Of a DNA stretch of 6,452 bases, positions 4,752-6,452 are shown piece by piece. The number at the start of each line of letters is the position of its first letter. Positions within the stretch are counted from its first letter, which is position 1. The position numbers and the translations under genes were made by a program. The notes beneath the pieces were generated by a model that searched no databases, was not told the origin of the DNA, and was given only the letters and a program-made list of their open reading frames with translations. This DNA is from an uncultured Lachnospiraceae bacterium (GTDB lineage: Bacteria; Bacillota; Clostridia; Lachnospirales; Lachnospiraceae), in assembly GCA_902767235.1 (NCBI GenBank), contig CACXGR010000021.1:1-6452 (forward strand), written 5' to 3'.

Positions 4752-6248
4752 TCAGCGGATTCCCGCCAGCAGCGCATCCAGGTCCTCATATGTATACCTG
4801 AGGAGGCTGTCCAGCGTCTGCTCGATCTCTACATCCTTTTTGATCGCCGGCGTGACCTTCTCTCCTCTCGCCACGATCATGCGGGGTTTGCGCAGCGCGC
4901 GCAGGCTCTCCAGCGGATTTCCGGCTGTGATCACAAAGTCGGCCGCCTTGCCTTCCTCTATGCTGCCGGTCTCGTCCGCGATCCCGGCGATCTTCGCATT
5001 GCCCAGTGTGGCCGTGTAAAGCGCATTCTTTGCGGTAACGCCGCAGAAATTCTGGAAATACTGAAGTTCGCGCCACATGTCGTACTGGGTGACATAAGGG
5101 CAGCCGCTGTCTGTGCCCAGACCCACCGGAATGCCTTCCTTGAGCGCGTTGCGGGCACACTCGATGATGCCGCGCAGGACCACGCCCGCATTATGGCGGT
5201 CCATGGGACGAACATGGGTCTTCGTGATATCTAAAAGGGCGAGCGGGAGTACCGGCGAAATCGTCGTCACAAGGGACGCCCCTGTCTCATGGAAGAGGGC
5301 GGTCATCTCCTCATCAGGCATGGCGCCGTGTTCAATCGTGTCCACGCCGCCGCGCAGGGCTGCCAGAACGCCTTCTGCGCTCTCCACATGCGCTGCCACA
5401 GGCAGACCCAGCTTATGTGCTTCATCGCAGGCCGCGCGGATGATCTCCGGGGACATCTTCAGAACGCCCGGCTCTCCTTCTCTCTCCGCATCCATGATCC
5501 CCCCGGTGATCATCAGCTTGATCAGATCCGGGCGGTCTTTTGCTATATTGCGGACATACTCCGCTGCTTCCTCGGCAAAATAGACAGGATACGCCAGCGA
5601 TCCCGCCACATGGCCGCCGGGCACGGTGATGCCGGTGTTGGCCGTCAGGATCCTGGGCCCCGGCATGGAGGAGCCGGCAGTGCCTCCGCGCAGCAGTGCG
5701 CCGATCCCGTCCGGAACAGCCGGGCTGATCGGGATCCGGGTCATGCCGGTCCTGGCGGCGCGAACGGCAGAATTCAGGCTCATTCCGCGGCCTGTCTCCC
5801 TGGCGCCCCCGAGCTTTTTCTTCATGCGGATCCCCTCTTCAATCTCATTCCGGATCCGCCCGTCATAGTTGGAAATGCCGCCCACTGTCCGGATGGTGGT
5901 GACGCCGCTCTCCAGCTGCGTATGTGCATACCCCCGGATCATGGCGCACACCATCTCCCTTGTGATGGGATTGGAAGTCGCCATCTTGACAAGGCGGACG
6001 TAATCCTCGGGCTCCTTCTTATGGGCGGAGGGCCTTCCGCCGGAATTGAGATGCACGTGAAGATTGATCAGACCGGGCATCAGATAGCAGCCGTGCAGGC
6101 TGACGATCTCGCAATCGGAAGGAAGGAGTCCGCCGGGGGGCAGAATATTCACGATCCTGCCTTGATCGACGACGACAGTGTATCCCTTCTGCTCCGTCAT
6201 GTCCTCCTTGCCGTTTAATATGATTCCATCTGTATATGCTGTTTTCAT
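4752..6248 (-). CDS. Metal-dependent amidohydrolase (prolidase / imidazolonepropionase-like)
   Basis: A 498-residue cytoplasmic hydrolase of the amidohydrolase superfamily, close to the COG1228 group that includes imidazolonepropionase and Xaa-Pro/Xaa-Arg dipeptidases. A small N-terminal beta domain (about 1-58) leads to the barrel. Visible metal ligands are His64 and His66 in HVH after PGLIN, Lys244 in DLIKLMITGG (the position carboxylated in binuclear dipeptidases), His287 in AAHVES, His307 in TIEHG, and Asp380 in GLGTDSG. The C-terminal beta domain ends with the GSIEEGKAADFVI motif. The lysine favours a binuclear dipeptidase-like enzyme over a mononuclear imidazolonepropionase. Residues about 141-195 form a basic, Gly/Arg-rich insert before the usual GPRI strand. 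No histidine-utilisation genes are nearby. The ATG at 6248 follows AAAGG by 6 bases; a TTG 13 codons upstream keeps the frame open but lacks support. First gene of a two-gene operon with the cysteine-cluster protein. The substrate is unknown. Confidence 0.9.
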   Translation of the reverse strand: MKTAYTDGIILNGKEDMTEQKGYTVVVDQGRIVNILPPGGLLPSDCEIVSLHGCYLMPGLINLHVHLNSGGRPSAHKKEPEDYVRLVKMATSNPITREMVCAMIRGYAHTQLESGVTTIRTVGGISNYDGRIRNEIEEGIRMKKKLGGARETGRGMSLNSAVRAARTGMTRIPISPAVPDGIGALLRGGTAGSSMPGPRILTANTGITVPGGHVAGSLAYPVYFAEEAAEYVRNIAKDRPDLIKLMITGGIMDAEREGEPGVLKMSPEIIRAACDEAHKLGLPVAAHVESAEGVLAALRGGVDTIEHGAMPDEEMTALFHETGASLVTTISPVLPLALLDITKTHVRPMDRHNAGVVLRGIIECARNALKEGIPVGLGTDSGCPYVTQYDMWRELQYFQNFCGVTAKNALYTATLGNAKIAGIADETGSIEEGKAADFVITAGNPLESLRALRKPRMIVARGEKVTPAIKKDVEIEQTLDSLLRYTYEDLDALLAGIR

Positions 6249-6303
6249 ATCTCGCCTTTCAAAGCAGTCCTGTTTACTGCCGCTCAATCATCTTTCTATG
6301 TCC

Positions 6304-6319
6304 GATTTTTACAAAAATC
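6304..6319. promoter_or_regulatory. Perfect palindrome GATTTTT-AC-AAAAATC in the amidohydrolase leader
   Basis: Seven-base arms are separated by two bases. It lies just downstream of TATA-rich -10-like sequence on the minus strand and 55 bases before the amidohydrolase start. Its position at about +1 fits a repressor operator. With a 2-base centre it is unlikely to form an RNA hairpin of full length. The regulator is unknown and none is encoded next to it in the window. Confidence 0.45.
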
Positions 6320-6338
6320 ACTATATAATACAATACCA
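6320..6338 (-). promoter_or_regulatory. Weak candidate promoter of the amidohydrolase operon
   Basis: The minus strand reads TGGTATTGTATTATATAGT. This offers an extended -10 (TG-n-TATTGT, 6330-6338) or an overlapping TATTAT at 6325-6330. No good -35 is found at 16-18 bases in either case; TTTATA further upstream is 21 bases away from TATTGT. The AT-rich block and its place before the palindrome make a promoter here likely, but the exact boxes are uncertain. Confidence 0.35.
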
Positions 6339-6371
6339 TAAATCCCCTCTCCCGTGTATAAAATGCCGTAT

Positions 6372-6398
6372 AAAGAAATAAAGCCCCATGCCGGGCTT
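6372..6398 (-). terminator. Probable intrinsic terminator of a gene beyond the right edge
   Basis: On the minus strand AAGCCC-GGCATG-GGGCTT forms a 6-bp stem with a 6-base loop, followed by TATTTCTTT. This fits a modest Rho-independent terminator for a minus-strand transcript that enters from beyond 6452. Bases 6399-6452 hold no coding region I can support. Confidence 0.45.
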
Positions 6399-6452
6399 AA
6401 GCCTCAGCACGGAGCTCCATCTCTTAGGGGATGTTAATAATGTATAGGGGGG

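Noticed and set aside
4730..4789. Twenty-residue extension of the cysteine-cluster protein overlapping the amidohydrolase
   Set aside because: The ATG at 4729 has a strong AAGGGG site, and the extension reads as an out-of-frame copy of the amidohydrolase end.
6249..6287. N-terminal extension of the amidohydrolase from a TTG at 6287
   Set aside because: The ATG at 6248 has a well-spaced AAAGG and gives the normal N-terminal start for the family.
6424..6450. Possible C-terminal tail of a minus-strand gene ending in TAA at 6424-6426
   Set aside because: Only eight codons are visible and no domain can be read; the terminator at 6372-6398 hints at an upstream gene but does not prove this frame.
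6425..6452. TAGGGG repeated 20 bases apart near the right edge
   Set aside because: Only two short copies at the window edge; no context to judge them as binding sites or a repeat array.

Overview
The window looks like chromosomal DNA of a moderately GC-rich low-G+C-phylum anaerobe, most likely a Clostridia member such as a Lachnospiraceae relative. This rests on clear AGGAGG-type ribosome sites, sigma-A style promoters, compact operons, and the style of the proteins: a CadC-like regulator, a stand-alone HMA protein, and an extracytoplasmic protein with Ig-like repeats and an OB-like C-terminal domain. The taxon is an inference; no marker gene is present.

Layout. (1) Positions 1-2685, minus strand: a complete-looking heavy-metal efflux operon whose last gene runs off the left edge. 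The order is promoter and operator, ArsR/SmtB metalloregulator (2161-2538), 72-residue HMA metal-binding protein (1930-2148), and a Zn/Cd/Pb-type P1B ATPase (1-1868, 622 residues visible, last helix missing). The regulator carries both a CadC-like cysteine site and the SmtB-like alpha5 zinc site. A 28-bp inverted repeat lies at the predicted transcription start. The ATPase has no N-terminal metal-binding domain; the separate HMA protein appears to supply it. (2) Positions 2686-2857: divergent intergenic region with a candidate plus-strand promoter and an 8-bp-arm inverted repeat. (3) Positions 2858-4045, plus strand: a 395-residue membrane-anchored exported protein with three tandem Ig-like repeats, each with a cysteine pair, and a C-terminal OB-like domain; function unknown. 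(4) Positions 4075-4104: a bidirectional terminator between convergent genes, with the minus gene's stop codon in its loop. (5) Positions 4088-6248, minus strand: a two-gene operon of a metal-dependent amidohydrolase (prolidase/imidazolonepropionase-like) followed by a YkgJ-type cysteine-cluster protein. (6) Positions 6249-6452: leader with a perfect palindrome and weak promoter, then a likely terminator of a gene lying beyond the right edge.

How it works together. The metal operon is self-contained: the regulator represses at the operator, metal binding releases it, the HMA protein binds metal in the cytoplasm, and the ATPase exports it. The remaining genes have no demonstrable functional link to it. 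No mobile element, CRISPR array, tRNA or rRNA was seen. The best candidates for something undescribed are the cysteine-paired Ig-repeat/OB protein, the roughly 50-residue basic insert in the amidohydrolase, and the hairpin that hides the ATPase ribosome site.
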